The position numbers and the translations under genes were made by a program. From positions 1-64,000 of the forward strand of contig DASSJI010000111.1 in assembly GCA_035691285.1 (NCBI GenBank): 64,000 nucleotides of DNA. The letters run 5' to 3'. This document shows, in pieces, positions 23,666 through 32,504 of this stretch. Source of the stretch: DATFEN01 sp035691285 (GTDB lineage Bacteria; Acidobacteriota; Vicinamibacteria; Fen-336). Each line of letters opens with the position of its first letter. The first letter of the stretch is position 1. The notes below the pieces were generated by a model. It saw nothing but the letters and a program-made list of their open reading frames with translations, had not been told where the DNA came from and made no database searches.

Positions 23666-24615
23666 GCGCCGCGATCCTCGTCGGCGTCGACACCGAGGCT
23701 GACGACCAGTGGTCGAAGGCCGGACGGGCCGCGAGCACGGTCCGGAACGCGCAACGCCTGCCCGCCCTGCAGCGGCTGTTCGAGGAGCACGGCGCCCGCC
23801 CCACCTACGTCGTCACCTACGAGATGGCGACGCGGCCCGAGAGCCGGGAGATCCTGCGTTCGCTCCTGGCCTCGGGGCGCTGCGAGGTCGGCGCGCACCT
23901 GCACCCGTGGAGCTCGCCTCCATTCAGGCCCGAGGATCTCGAGGCCCACACCTACCCCCACAACCTGCCGCCGGCGCTCCTGGAGCGGCAGTTGCGGGAG
24001 CTGAGCGAAGCCATCGCGCACGAGCTCGGAGTGCGGCCCACGACCTACCGCGCCGGGCGCAACGGCTTCGACCATCGCTCGATCCCGATCCTGGAGCGCC
24101 TCGGCTACACGGTGGACACCAGCGTGGACCCGCTCTTCAACGAGAAGAGCAAGCGCGGCATGGCGTTCGCCGGGGCGCCGCTCTTCCCCTACCGCCCCGA
24201 CTACTCCGACGTGCGGAAGGCGGGCGCCGCGAAGATCCTCGAGGTGCCGATCTCCTCGGCCACGCTGCCGATCCTGCCCAAGCCCCTCGAAGCGGCCTAT
24301 GCCCGCCTGAAGCCGATCCCATGGCGGGGCGCCTTCAAGCGACTCGGCTTGCGGCCGGTATGGCTCAGGCCCTCCTACACGCCGCTCCCCGACATGCTCG
24401 CGTTCGCCCGCGCGCTGAAGGCTCGGGACGCCCCCTGCTTCAACGTGATCTTCCACTCGAGCGAGGTGCTTCCGGGGGGCAGCCCCTACACGCCCGACGA
24501 GGCGAGCGTCGCGCGCTTCCTCGACGACCTGCGCCGCCTCCTCGACGCCCTGCGGGAGCTGGGCGGGGTGGGCCGGACCTACGCCGAGTTCGCCGCGGCA
24601 GCGCGGCCCGCGTGA
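23662..24615 (+). CDS. Polysaccharide deacetylase-like protein (NodB fold)
   Basis: A 317-residue protein from GTG 23662, which overlaps the GNAT stop by GTGA. AAILVGVDTEADDQWSKAGR is a NodB motif 1 (the catalytic Asp in a DTEAD context). CEVGAHLHPWSSPPF near residue 77 is motif 2, the metal-binding H-x-H pair. TTYRAGRNGFDHRSIPILERLGYTVDTSVDP is motif 3, and CFNVIFHSSEVLPGGSPYT near residue 265 is the late histidine motif. No signal peptide is present, so it should act in the cytoplasm on a lipid-linked precursor, or be exported otherwise. It would remove an acetyl group from a GlcNAc-like residue. Confidence 0.82.
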   Translation: MSAAILVGVDTEADDQWSKAGRAASTVRNAQRLPALQRLFEEHGARPTYVVTYEMATRPESREILRSLLASGRCEVGAHLHPWSSPPFRPEDLEAHTYPHNLPPALLERQLRELSEAIAHELGVRPTTYRAGRNGFDHRSIPILERLGYTVDTSVDPLFNEKSKRGMAFAGAPLFPYRPDYSDVRKAGAAKILEVPISSATLPILPKPLEAAYARLKPIPWRGAFKRLGLRPVWLRPSYTPLPDMLAFARALKARDAPCFNVIFHSSEVLPGGSPYTPDEASVARFLDDLRRLLDALRELGGVGRTYAEFAAAARPA

Positions 24616-25724
24616 AGCTGCTCATGGTGACGCCGCACCTGCCGCCCCACCAGGCGGCCAACGCGCTGCTGCCGCACCAGCTCGGCTGCGGCCTTCGCGA
24701 GCGCGGTCACGAGGTGCGCTTCCTCACCTTCGGCGCGGGCCCGGACCGCGACGGGGTCGCGTTCGTGCGGCGCCGCTCGCGGCGCCTCCGCACGACGCGC
24801 GTGCCGCAGGCCCTGGAGGCGATGGCCACCTGGCGCAAGGGCTCGCCCCTGGTGCGCGCGGCCGACGTGGTCCACGTGCACTCGAACACCTGGATGAACC
24901 AGGTCGCCGCCGGGCTCGCGGCGCGCCACGGCCGCCCCTACGTCCTCACCCACTACGGCACCGAGATCTGGCACCATGACGGCAAGGATGCGGCGTTCCG
25001 GCGCATGAACGCGCGCGCCCGCCATGTCACGTTCTACAGCCAGGCTCTGCTGGAGCGGGCCCGCGAGCTGGCCTTGCCGCTCTCCTCGGCGTCGGTCGTG
25101 TATCCGCCCGTGGCCGAGTCCTTCGCCCCGCGAACCGACGCCGAGCGCCAGGCCGTCCGCCGCCAGCACCTCCCCGAGGGCCAGGGCGCGCTGATCGTGA
25201 ACGTGAAGCGGCTGCACCCGCTCGCCGACCACGCGACACTCCTCGACGCCTTCGCGCTGGTGCGACGCGAGCGGGGCGACGCGCGCCTCGCGATCGCGGG
25301 CAGCGGCGAGACCGGGCCGGCCCTGAGGGCGCAGGCGGCGCGCCTCGGCCTGGACGAGACGGTGACGTTCCTGGGCCTCGTGCCCAACGAGGCGCTCGCG
25401 CCGCTCCAGGCGGCCGCCGACCTGTTCGTGCTGTCCTCGATCCTCGAGGCGACGCCCACCGTGGCGCTCGAGGCCCTGGCGTCGGGGACGCCGGTCGTGT
25501 CCACCGACAACCCGGGCGGCCTCGAGCTGCGCGGCCTGTTCGGCGACGACGTCGTCGTCGTGCCGCGGCGGGATCCAGCGGCGCTGGCCCAGGCGATCCT
25601 CGCGGGCCTCCGCGAGCCACGGCGCACCCGGCCTGCCAGCGCCCGCCTGGTCGCGGAGCGCTTCCGCCTGCCCGGCGTCGTCGAGACCTACCTGCGGCTC
25701 TACGCAGAGGCGGGGCGCCGGTGA
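24612..25724 (+). CDS. Glycosyltransferase family 4
   Basis: A 370-residue GT-B enzyme from GTG 24612. KLLMVTPHLPPHQAANALLPHQL is the N-terminal fold. VLTHYGTEIWHHDGKDA near residue 113 carries the acceptor-side HYG turn. IVNVKRLHPLADHATLLDAF opens the donor domain near residue 195. DLFVLSSILEATPTVALEALASGTPVVSTDNPGG near residue 270 is the donor-binding E-x7-E region. Overlaps by four bases on both sides (24612 and 25721) make it the third link in the chain. Sugar and acceptor are not readable. Confidence 0.9.
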   Translation: MKLLMVTPHLPPHQAANALLPHQLGCGLRERGHEVRFLTFGAGPDRDGVAFVRRRSRRLRTTRVPQALEAMATWRKGSPLVRAADVVHVHSNTWMNQVAAGLAARHGRPYVLTHYGTEIWHHDGKDAAFRRMNARARHVTFYSQALLERARELALPLSSASVVYPPVAESFAPRTDAERQAVRRQHLPEGQGALIVNVKRLHPLADHATLLDAFALVRRERGDARLAIAGSGETGPALRAQAARLGLDETVTFLGLVPNEALAPLQAAADLFVLSSILEATPTVALEALASGTPVVSTDNPGGLELRGLFGDDVVVVPRRDPAALAQAILAGLREPRRTRPASARLVAERFRLPGVVETYLRLYAEAGRR

Positions 25725-26560
25725 GAACGATCGACAACCCGCGTATCGCTGCCGCGGCCGCGGCGCGTTTCCGGAGCGAGTACGACTACGCGCTCTGGGA
25801 GTACCTGCGGAGCGCCAAGGTGATCGCCGCCCTCGAGCGCGCCCGGGTCTCTCTGCGCGGCCGGGTGCTCGATGCCGGCTGCGGCAGCGGCGGCACCGCG
25901 CTCTCCCTCGCCGAGGAGACCGCCTTCGCCATCGGTCTCGACCTCGATGCGCGCTTCCGCGATTCGGGCACCCGCCTCATGGTTGAGCGCGGGATCCGCA
26001 ACGCCGGCTTCGTCCAGGGCGACGGCGAGAGGCTGCCCTTCCGCGAGGGGAGCTTCGACCTGGTGTTCAGCCATTCGGTGATCGAGCACGTGGCGTCCGC
26101 GGAGCGCTACCTCGCCGAGTGCCGGCGCGTGCTCAAGCCGGGCGGTGTCCTGTACCTCTCAACGGCGCCCTGGCTCTCCCTGGCCGGAGCGCATCTCCCG
26201 CGCTTGCGCGTGCCGCTCCCGATCCACATCCCGCTGGGCCGCCGGGCGGCCTTCCGGATCTTCCTCTGGCTGGGACGCCACGCGCCCTGGGCGCTCCAGG
26301 AGCCCAGGGAGGCCAACACCTTCATCGCCCTGGCGGCCGAGGGCAAGGACAAGCGCGACGACCTGCTGCAGAAGGTCACGGTGGCGCGGCTCGAGGCGTG
26401 GATCCAGGGCTCGGGCCTGCGCCGGGTCCACGAGGAGCGGCAGGTGACGGGCTTCTTCCGCCGCGCGCTGCCGAACTTCCTGCGGCACACGCTGCTCCGG
26501 GCGCCCGTCCTGCGCGACGTGATGATCGGCCACATCCAATGCGTGCTGGTGAGGCCGTGA
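25721..26560 (+). CDS. Class I SAM-dependent methyltransferase
   Basis: A 279-residue protein. RVLDAGCGSGGTALSLAEE near residue 47 is SAM motif I. FAIGLDLDARF is motif II (ribose-binding acid), FVQGDGERLPFREGSFDLVFSHSVIEHV is motifs III-IV, and RRVLKPGGVLYLST is the post-motif strand. The C-terminal half (from about 190) has no known motif and may bind the acceptor. The likely role is O-methylation of a glycan, or an early capping step. The enclosing GT4 genes support a glycan role but not the position modified. Confidence 0.88.
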   Translation: MRTIDNPRIAAAAAARFRSEYDYALWEYLRSAKVIAALERARVSLRGRVLDAGCGSGGTALSLAEETAFAIGLDLDARFRDSGTRLMVERGIRNAGFVQGDGERLPFREGSFDLVFSHSVIEHVASAERYLAECRRVLKPGGVLYLSTAPWLSLAGAHLPRLRVPLPIHIPLGRRAAFRIFLWLGRHAPWALQEPREANTFIALAAEGKDKRDDLLQKVTVARLEAWIQGSGLRRVHEERQVTGFFRRALPNFLRHTLLRAPVLRDVMIGHIQCVLVRP

Positions 26561-27738
26561 GCCTGAGCGTGCTGATGCCCGCCGACGTCCGCTTCCCGCT
26601 GGAGCGGGCCAACGGCGTGCAGATCCTCAAGACCGCCGGGGCCCTGGCACGGGCGGGCATCCACACGACGCTGATGGTCCGCCACAGCGACCCGCGCCGC
26701 ACGGACGAGATCATGGCCCTCTACGGGATCGCTCCCGACCCGAATCTCCTGATCCGGAGGCTGCCGGTGCTGCACCGGACCGGCAGCTTCGCGCTGCCCC
26801 GCGCGGCGTTCCTGGCGCGCACGGCGGCGGCGATCGCGGCCGCCCGGGGCTCGCTGGTCTTCACCCGCGATCTCCAGCTGGCCGACCTCCTGACGGGCCT
26901 GGGGCCGCTCATCGCCCCGGTCGTGTACGAAGCCCACGCCGTGGAGACCCTGCTCTACAACGAGCGGGGTGCGCTCTACGGCACCGGCGAGCGGCCGAAC
27001 CCGCGCAAGGCGCGCCGCCTCCTGAAGCGTGAGGGGCGCGTGTGGCGGAGGGCGGCGGGGTTCGTGACCACCACCGCGGGCATCCGCGCGACCTTCGAGG
27101 AGACCTACGGCCCGCGGGCGAACGTGGCCGTCGTGCCGAACGGCTGCGACGTACCGGCGGAGCGCTCGTTCCCGCCGCTGCCCGAAGGGACGCCGCGCGT
27201 CGTCTACGCCGGACAGCTCTACCCCTGGAAGGGCGTGGACGTGCTGGTCGAGGCCGTCGCCGAGATCCCCGAAGCGCGGCTCGTGATCCTCGGCGGCCTG
27301 GAGCTCGAGGACGACCTGCACCGTATCCGAGCCCTGGTCGCTCGTCTGGGCCTGAACGAGCGCGTGGAGCTGCCCGGCACCGTGCCCCAGGCCCAGGTGG
27401 CCGCAGAGCTGGAGCAGGCCTCGGTCGTCGCCGTGCCGTTCCTGAAGGGCGCCATGACCGAGAGGCACACTTCGCCGATCAAGCTCTTCGAGGCCCTGGC
27501 CGCGGGCCGCCCGATCGTCGCGACCGACCTGCCCTCCACGCGCGAGGTGCTCGCGGACAGCCAGGACGCGCTGCTCGTGCCGGCGGGCGACGCGACGGCC
27601 CTGGCCGCCGCGATCCGCCGCCTGATCGAGGACCGGGAGCTGGCCGAACGCCTCGCGCGCGCGGCGTTCGACAAGGCGCCGGAGTACTCGTGGGACGCGC
27701 GGGCAGCGCGCATCAAGGCCCTGCTGGAGGCGCTGTGA
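26557..27738 (+). CDS. Glycosyltransferase family 4
   Basis: A 393-residue GT-B enzyme, GTG 26557. SVLMPADVRFPLERANGVQILKTAGALARAG is a variant GT4 opening. APVVYEAHAVET near residue 125 and VAVVPNGCDV near residue 190 bracket the inter-domain linker. VVYAGQLYPWKGVDVLVEA begins the donor domain. MTERHTSPIKLFEALAAGRPIVATDLPSTREVL near residue 305 is the donor-binding region with Glu in E-A-L-A-A-G. SPIK rather than FGI in the donor region is common among GTs of the GDP-sugar group, but this does not prove the donor. Confidence 0.9.
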   Translation: MSLSVLMPADVRFPLERANGVQILKTAGALARAGIHTTLMVRHSDPRRTDEIMALYGIAPDPNLLIRRLPVLHRTGSFALPRAAFLARTAAAIAAARGSLVFTRDLQLADLLTGLGPLIAPVVYEAHAVETLLYNERGALYGTGERPNPRKARRLLKREGRVWRRAAGFVTTTAGIRATFEETYGPRANVAVVPNGCDVPAERSFPPLPEGTPRVVYAGQLYPWKGVDVLVEAVAEIPEARLVILGGLELEDDLHRIRALVARLGLNERVELPGTVPQAQVAAELEQASVVAVPFLKGAMTERHTSPIKLFEALAAGRPIVATDLPSTREVLADSQDALLVPAGDATALAAAIRRLIEDRELAERLARAAFDKAPEYSWDARAARIKALLEAL

Positions 27739-29093
27739 GCCCGGGGCGGCGCGCGCTCGTGCTGGTCTTCTGCCTGACCCTGCCCCTCGTCACGCCGCGC
27801 ATCCGCGCCGCCGACGAGATCCAGTACTACGCCTCGCTGCGCTCCCTCGTCCTGGACGGCGACCTCGACTACGAGAACGAGTACCGGCACTTCTACGAGC
27901 GGGACCCACAGGGGCTCGAGGGCTTCCGGGACACGTTCCTGCTCCGGCGCGACCCCGTGAGCGGCCGTCCCATCAACTTCGCGCCCCTGGGCGCCGCAAT
28001 ATTGTGGGCGCCGTTCTTCGTGGCAACGCACGCGGGCGTGCTGCTCGCGCGCGCGCTCGGCGCCTCGGTCCTCGCCGACGGCTACTCGTTCCCGTACCTC
28101 GCAGCGGTGAGCTTCGCGTCGGCGCTCTACGCCTTCCTGGGACTCCTGCTGATCCACGACCTGCTGATGCGGGAGGGTGGCTTCGCCGACGCGGGGGCCG
28201 CGCTGGCGGTGATCGCGACCTGGCTCGGCACGCCGGTCGTGTATTACATGACGATCGCGCCGGGCTTCGGCCATGCTCCGTCGCTGTTCGCCGTCTCGCT
28301 GCTGCTGTGGCTCGCACTGCGCGCTCGCCACCGCGGGAGCGCGGCCGCCTACTTCCTGTGCGGCCTCGCCGGCGGCCTGGCCGGTCTCGTGCGCGAGCAG
28401 GACGCGTTGTTCCTCGCCTTCCCGGCGGGCCTCGTGGCCTGGGAACTCATCCGGGGAGGCGCCATCCGGGTCGCGCTGCGCCGCGGCGCAGCCCTCGCCG
28501 CAGGTGCGTTTCTCGCGCTGTTGCCCCAGCTCGCCGCATACCGCGCCCTCACCGGCGCTCTCGGCCCGTCCACGCTCGTGACGCGCAAGATGACCTGGTC
28601 GAGTCCCCACGCCCTGGAGGTGCTCTTCGACCCCGCTCATGGCCTCTTCTTCTGGACCCCGCTGGCCTTCGTCGCGACCGCCGGTCTCCTGACATGGGCC
28701 TCCCGGCGGCGCGACGTCGTCGCAGCGCTGCTGGTCTTGCTGCTCCTGCTCCAGGTCTGGATCAACGGCGCGGTGGAGAGCTGGCACATGGCCGGAGCGT
28801 TCGGGGCGCGCCGTTTCATCGCGGCGTCGCCGCTCTTCGCGTTCGGCGTCGCCGCCGTGCTTCACGCCCTGCGCCTCCGAGCCGGGACGCCCGCAGCCGC
28901 AGCCCTCGTCGCCGCTTCCCTGTGGTGGAACCTCTCCCTCGTGGTCCAGTTCGGCCTGAAGCTGATGGATCGCCAGCGCCTCGAGTGGCCGCGGGTGGCG
29001 GTCAACCAGGTGACCGAGGTTCCCCGGCACGTGCTGCGGTCCGGCTGGCGCTTCTTCTCCGACCGCGAGCGCCTCGCCAGGGAGGGACCGTGA
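27735..29093 (+). CDS. GT-C-like membrane protein (paralogue A)
   Basis: A 452-residue protein, GTG 27735. It is mostly hydrophobic with about 10-11 transmembrane segments. An acidic loop after the first segment, AADEIQYYASLRSLVLDGDLDYENEYRHFYERDP (residues 27-60), then NFAPLGAAILWAPFFVATHAG, matches the same region of the genes at 33697 and 36989, so the three are paralogues. The ADE(I/Y)-YY loop is where GT-C enzymes carry the catalytic acid. Its short C-terminus lacks the beta domain of the other two. Function as a polyprenyl-phosphate-sugar transferase is inferred. Confidence 0.6.
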   Translation: MSPGRRALVLVFCLTLPLVTPRIRAADEIQYYASLRSLVLDGDLDYENEYRHFYERDPQGLEGFRDTFLLRRDPVSGRPINFAPLGAAILWAPFFVATHAGVLLARALGASVLADGYSFPYLAAVSFASALYAFLGLLLIHDLLMREGGFADAGAALAVIATWLGTPVVYYMTIAPGFGHAPSLFAVSLLLWLALRARHRGSAAAYFLCGLAGGLAGLVREQDALFLAFPAGLVAWELIRGGAIRVALRRGAALAAGAFLALLPQLAAYRALTGALGPSTLVTRKMTWSSPHALEVLFDPAHGLFFWTPLAFVATAGLLTWASRRRDVVAALLVLLLLLQVWINGAVESWHMAGAFGARRFIAASPLFAFGVAAVLHALRLRAGTPAAAALVAASLWWNLSLVVQFGLKLMDRQRLEWPRVAVNQVTEVPRHVLRSGWRFFSDRERLAREGP

Positions 29094-30208
29094 TCTCCGA
29101 GGCGCTCGTGGCGCGCCTGGCGTGCCCTGTGTGCCTGGAGGCGGCGGGCTGCGGGGCGTGCACCCGGCCTCCCGGGCATGCGGCCTGCGCCGAGTACGCC
29201 TCCCGCACGCGCTGCGGCTGCGGAGGCCCGGACAAGGTGCGCCTCGAGCGCGGTCCCGCGGCGCTGCGCTGCCCCTGCTGCGGCGCGGTATACGGCCTGA
29301 ACATCGCGGAGGGCTTCGCCGACCTCGCTCCGCGCTCGGCGGTCGGGGACGTGACGCGCTACGCCGACCACGAGTTCCACGAGCGCCTCGGCGTCGTCGA
29401 CGCGCCGCCCGTGCTCTCGGCCGGGGTCAAGGCCGACATGCTGCGGGGCATGCTGCGCCTCCGGCCGGGTGAGACGGTCCTCGACCTCGGCTGCGGCGCG
29501 GGCAAGTTCGCGCTGTACGCAGGGCCGAGCGGGGTCGTCGCCGGCATCGATCTCGCGCCCTACTTCCTGCCCCGCGCCGCCCGGGAGGTCGACCTCGTGG
29601 TGGGAGACCTGCGGCGGCTGCCGTTCCGCAAGGCCGCCTTCGCCAAGGCCTACACGCTCGACGTCCTCGAGCATCTCGACGAGACGGGCGTCCTCGAGGT
29701 CCTGGTCGAGGCGCGACGCAGCCTGCCTCCGGGCGGCCGGCTCTTCGTCTACACGCACGCCATGGAGTCCTCGCGTCTCGCCCTCTTCCAGCGGGGCGTG
29801 AACCGCCTGGCGAAGCGGCTGGGGCAGGCCGGCCTCGTCGACCACGACCGGGAAGCCCTGCGCAAGAGCGACCACGTCAACGCCATCAGGAGCCACGAGC
29901 ACTTCGACGCGCTCTGCGCCGAGGCCGGCCTCCGGGTCGTCGAGCGTCGCTATTACAACGTTGTGTTCAAGGCTGTGGTCGAGGACCTGCTCCTGCGTCT
30001 CGTGCAGCAGGCTCGGCGCCGCGGCGCGGGCCCCGCCCTCGCGCCACACGGGCAGGGGCCGGGCCCGGCGCGGCCGGAGCCGACACCGGGACGCGCGGCG
30101 ATCCTGCTGGCGACAGGGCTCACCTGGCTGCTCAAGCTGGACGTGCTGCTGTTCGGCCGCGTCCGCACCGGGCCCTTCTTCGGCCTGCTCGCGCCCAGGG
30201 AGCGATGA
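29090..30208 (+). CDS. Methyltransferase with cysteine-rich N-terminus
   Basis: A 372-residue protein from GTG 29090. Residues 1-70 hold ten cysteines, starting ACPVC and ending RCPCCGAVY. This looks like a Trm112-type zinc ribbon (C-P-x-C ... C-x-x-C-G-x-x-Y) with about 45 extra residues between its halves. Next, ETVLDLGCGAGKFALYAG near residue 125 is SAM motif I, then AGIDLAPYFL and FAKAYTLDVLEHLDETG. The last 60 residues end in a hydrophobic stretch, AAILLATGLTWLLKLDVLLF, that may anchor it to the membrane. The role is methylation in the glycan operon; substrate unknown. Confidence 0.78.
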   Translation: MISEALVARLACPVCLEAAGCGACTRPPGHAACAEYASRTRCGCGGPDKVRLERGPAALRCPCCGAVYGLNIAEGFADLAPRSAVGDVTRYADHEFHERLGVVDAPPVLSAGVKADMLRGMLRLRPGETVLDLGCGAGKFALYAGPSGVVAGIDLAPYFLPRAAREVDLVVGDLRRLPFRKAAFAKAYTLDVLEHLDETGVLEVLVEARRSLPPGGRLFVYTHAMESSRLALFQRGVNRLAKRLGQAGLVDHDREALRKSDHVNAIRSHEHFDALCAEAGLRVVERRYYNVVFKAVVEDLLLRLVQQARRRGAGPALAPHGQGPGPARPEPTPGRAAILLATGLTWLLKLDVLLFGRVRTGPFFGLLAPRER

Positions 30209-31344
30209 GGATCCTCTACGTCGCCTCCGACCAACGGCTTCCCGGCATGACCGGCGGCAGCGTCCACGTCCTCGAGGTCGCCCGCGGCCTCGCGGCCCGC
30301 GGGCACGAGGTGCACGCGATCGTCGCGAGCGAGCCCGGGAAACCCCAGGCCGAGAGCCAGGACGGCGTGCACGTCCACCGCGTCTCCTGGCGACCGCGGC
30401 ACCGCTTCTTCCGTTTTCGCGCGCGGGGAGCGGTGGAGCGCCTCGCCCAGGCGCTGCGGCCGCACGCGCTGATGGAGCGCTACTACAACTTCGGAGGGGA
30501 GGGAATCCGTGCCGCGGCCCGCCTCGGGCTGCCGTCGCTCCTCGAGGTCAACTCGCCGGCGGTCGACCACCCCGGCTCTGGGAAGGCTCTCCTCGACGCG
30601 CTCCTGCTCCTGCGCCCGATGCGGAGCTACCGCGAGGGGCTGGTGCGGGCGGCGAGCGCCCTCGTGGCGCCCATCCCCGAGATCGTGCCCGAGTTCGCCC
30701 GGGACAAGACGACCATCGTGACCTGGGGCGCGAACGTGGACGCCTTCCGGCCGGACCGCCGCAGCGAGGCGTTCCGCCGGAGCCTGGGAGTGGCGGACGG
30801 CAGCGTTGTGGCCCTCTTCGCCGGCAGCTTCAGGCCCTGGCACGGAGTGCACGTCTTCGAGGCCGCCGCCCGCCGCCTTCGGGACCGGGCGGACCTCTTC
30901 TTCCTGCTGGTGGGAAGCCCTGACAGCTCCATGGACGCGTCCTACCGGGGGCGGCGCCTGGGCCGCGTGGCGTACGAGCGGATGCCCGAGGTGGTGGCCT
31001 CCGCCGACGTGGGCGTCGCCCCGTACGACACCGCGCGCCTCGCCCAGCTCCGGCTGGGCTTCTACTGGTCGCCGCTCAAGGTCTTCGAGGCGATGGCGAG
31101 CGGGCTGCCCGTCGTGACGATCCCCCGGGCGCCGCTCACCGGGATCGTGCGAGAGGGGGAAGAAGGGCTGTTCTTCCGCGAGGGCGACGCTGACGCGCTC
31201 GCTGAGTCGCTCCTCCGCCTGGCCGGGGACCCGGCGCTGCGGGCGCGCCTCGGGGCGAACGGTCGCGTCCGGGTGGTCGAGCGCTACTCCTGGGCGAAGC
31301 ACTGCGAGGATCTGGAGCGCGTGCTCCAGCGCATCGCCGCGTGA
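30205..31344 (+). CDS. Glycosyltransferase family 4
   Basis: A 379-residue GT-B protein from ATG 30205, overlapping the upstream stop. RILYVASDQRLPGMTGGSVHVLEVARGLAARGHEV has the loop typical of GT4 enzymes. LLEVNSPAVDHPG near residue 112 replaces the usual HDxxP turn. VALFAGSFRPWHGVHVFEAAARRL opens the donor domain. FYWSPLKVFEAMASGLPVVTIPRAPLTGIV near residue 295 is the donor-binding segment (K-x-F-E-A-M-A-S-G). The stop is joined to the next GTG. Confidence 0.9.
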   Translation: MRILYVASDQRLPGMTGGSVHVLEVARGLAARGHEVHAIVASEPGKPQAESQDGVHVHRVSWRPRHRFFRFRARGAVERLAQALRPHALMERYYNFGGEGIRAAARLGLPSLLEVNSPAVDHPGSGKALLDALLLLRPMRSYREGLVRAASALVAPIPEIVPEFARDKTTIVTWGANVDAFRPDRRSEAFRRSLGVADGSVVALFAGSFRPWHGVHVFEAAARRLRDRADLFFLLVGSPDSSMDASYRGRRLGRVAYERMPEVVASADVGVAPYDTARLAQLRLGFYWSPLKVFEAMASGLPVVTIPRAPLTGIVREGEEGLFFREGDADALAESLLRLAGDPALRARLGANGRVRVVERYSWAKHCEDLERVLQRIAA

Positions 31345-32504
31345 GGGTGGTCCTCGTCTCCGAGGTGTTCCCGCCGCGGGCGGGCGGCGCGGGCTGGTCC
31401 GCCCGTGCCCTGGCCCTGGGCCTGCGTGACGCCGGCCACGCCGTCTCGATCGTCACCACGAGCCCGGGGCCCGCGGAGATGGACGGGCTCGCCGTGATGC
31501 GTCTCGACCCCTCCGGACGCAAGCGCTTCGCCTGGCCGCGCGCCTTCGACCGCGCGCTGGGCGAGACCGGCTTCGACGTTGTCCACGCCCAGCATTCACT
31601 GGCGGCGCTGGGCGCCCTGCGCGGGGACCGCTCCCGACGCGTCGCGGTCACGGTTCGCGACCACTGGCCGGTGTGCTTCTGGTCGACGCGCCTGAGTCGT
31701 GGCACGCTCTGCCCTGGCTGCGGGATCCTGCCCATGACACGCTGCGTCGACGGACACGTGCCGGCGAGGCGTCCCTTCTCCTGGGGCGCCATCCCGTACA
31801 TGCGCTGGGACCTGGGCAGGAAGCGCGCCGCGCTCGCCCGCGCCGGGGCGACGCTCGCCGTCAGCGAGGCGATCGCTTCCGAGCTGCGCGCCGCCCTGGT
31901 CCCCCGCGTCGAGGTGCTGCCGAACATCGTGGACGCCGCCGAGGCGCAGGCCGTGGCCGCCGAGCCTCCGTCCTTCCCGCTCCCGGAGCGCTTCCTGCTC
32001 TTCGTCGGCAAGCTGGAGACCAACAAGGGCGCGCACCTCCTGGTGCCCGCCGTGGCCGCGGCGAAGGTCCCGCTGCCGGTCGTGGTGCTCGGCGAGGGCT
32101 CGTTCCACCACGAGCTGAAGGTCCAAGCGGCGCGCCACGGCGTGGAGCTCGTGGTACGGGGGTGGGCCCAGCGCGACGACGTGCTGCGGATCCTGGCGCG
32201 CGCGACCGCCCTCGTGTTCCCGAGCCTGTGGCCGGAGCCGCTGGCGAGGGTCCTGCTCGAGGCGATCGCCCTCGGCACTCCGGTCGCCGCCATGGATACG
32301 GGCGGCACGCGCGAGATCATCGAGCACGGCCGCAGCGGCCTGGTCGTCGAGGACGCGCGCGGCCTCCCGGAGGCCGTGGCACGCCTCGCGACGGACGCGG
32401 CGCTTCGCGACCGGCTGGGCGAGGGAGCCCGCGCGCGGGCGCAGGCGTTCTCGCCCGAGGCGCTCGTCCCGCGCTACGAAGCGGTGTACGCGAGGCTCCG
32501 GTGA
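31341..32504 (+). CDS. Glycosyltransferase family 4
   Basis: A 387-residue GT-B protein, GTG 31341. RVVLVSEVFPPRAGGAGWSARALALGLRDAGH is the N-domain opening. VTVRDHWPVCFWST then CPGCGILPMTRCVDGHV form a cysteine-containing loop (near 105-140) seen in a subset of GT4 enzymes with an inserted zinc-like knuckle. LFVGKLETNKGAHLLVPA starts the donor half, and FPSLWPEPLARVLLEAIALGTPVAAMDTGGTREII near residue 293 is the E-x7-E region. Joined on both sides by GTGA overlaps. Confidence 0.9.
   Translation: MRVVLVSEVFPPRAGGAGWSARALALGLRDAGHAVSIVTTSPGPAEMDGLAVMRLDPSGRKRFAWPRAFDRALGETGFDVVHAQHSLAALGALRGDRSRRVAVTVRDHWPVCFWSTRLSRGTLCPGCGILPMTRCVDGHVPARRPFSWGAIPYMRWDLGRKRAALARAGATLAVSEAIASELRAALVPRVEVLPNIVDAAEAQAVAAEPPSFPLPERFLLFVGKLETNKGAHLLVPAVAAAKVPLPVVVLGEGSFHHELKVQAARHGVELVVRGWAQRDDVLRILARATALVFPSLWPEPLARVLLEAIALGTPVAAMDTGGTREIIEHGRSGLVVEDARGLPEAVARLATDAALRDRLGEGARARAQAFSPEALVPRYEAVYARLR

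Noticed and set aside
30206..30923. Alternative frame of 320 codons inside the GT4 gene at 30205
   Set aside because: Arg/Pro-rich shadow frame; the GT4 frame has full motifs and GTG/ATG coupling.
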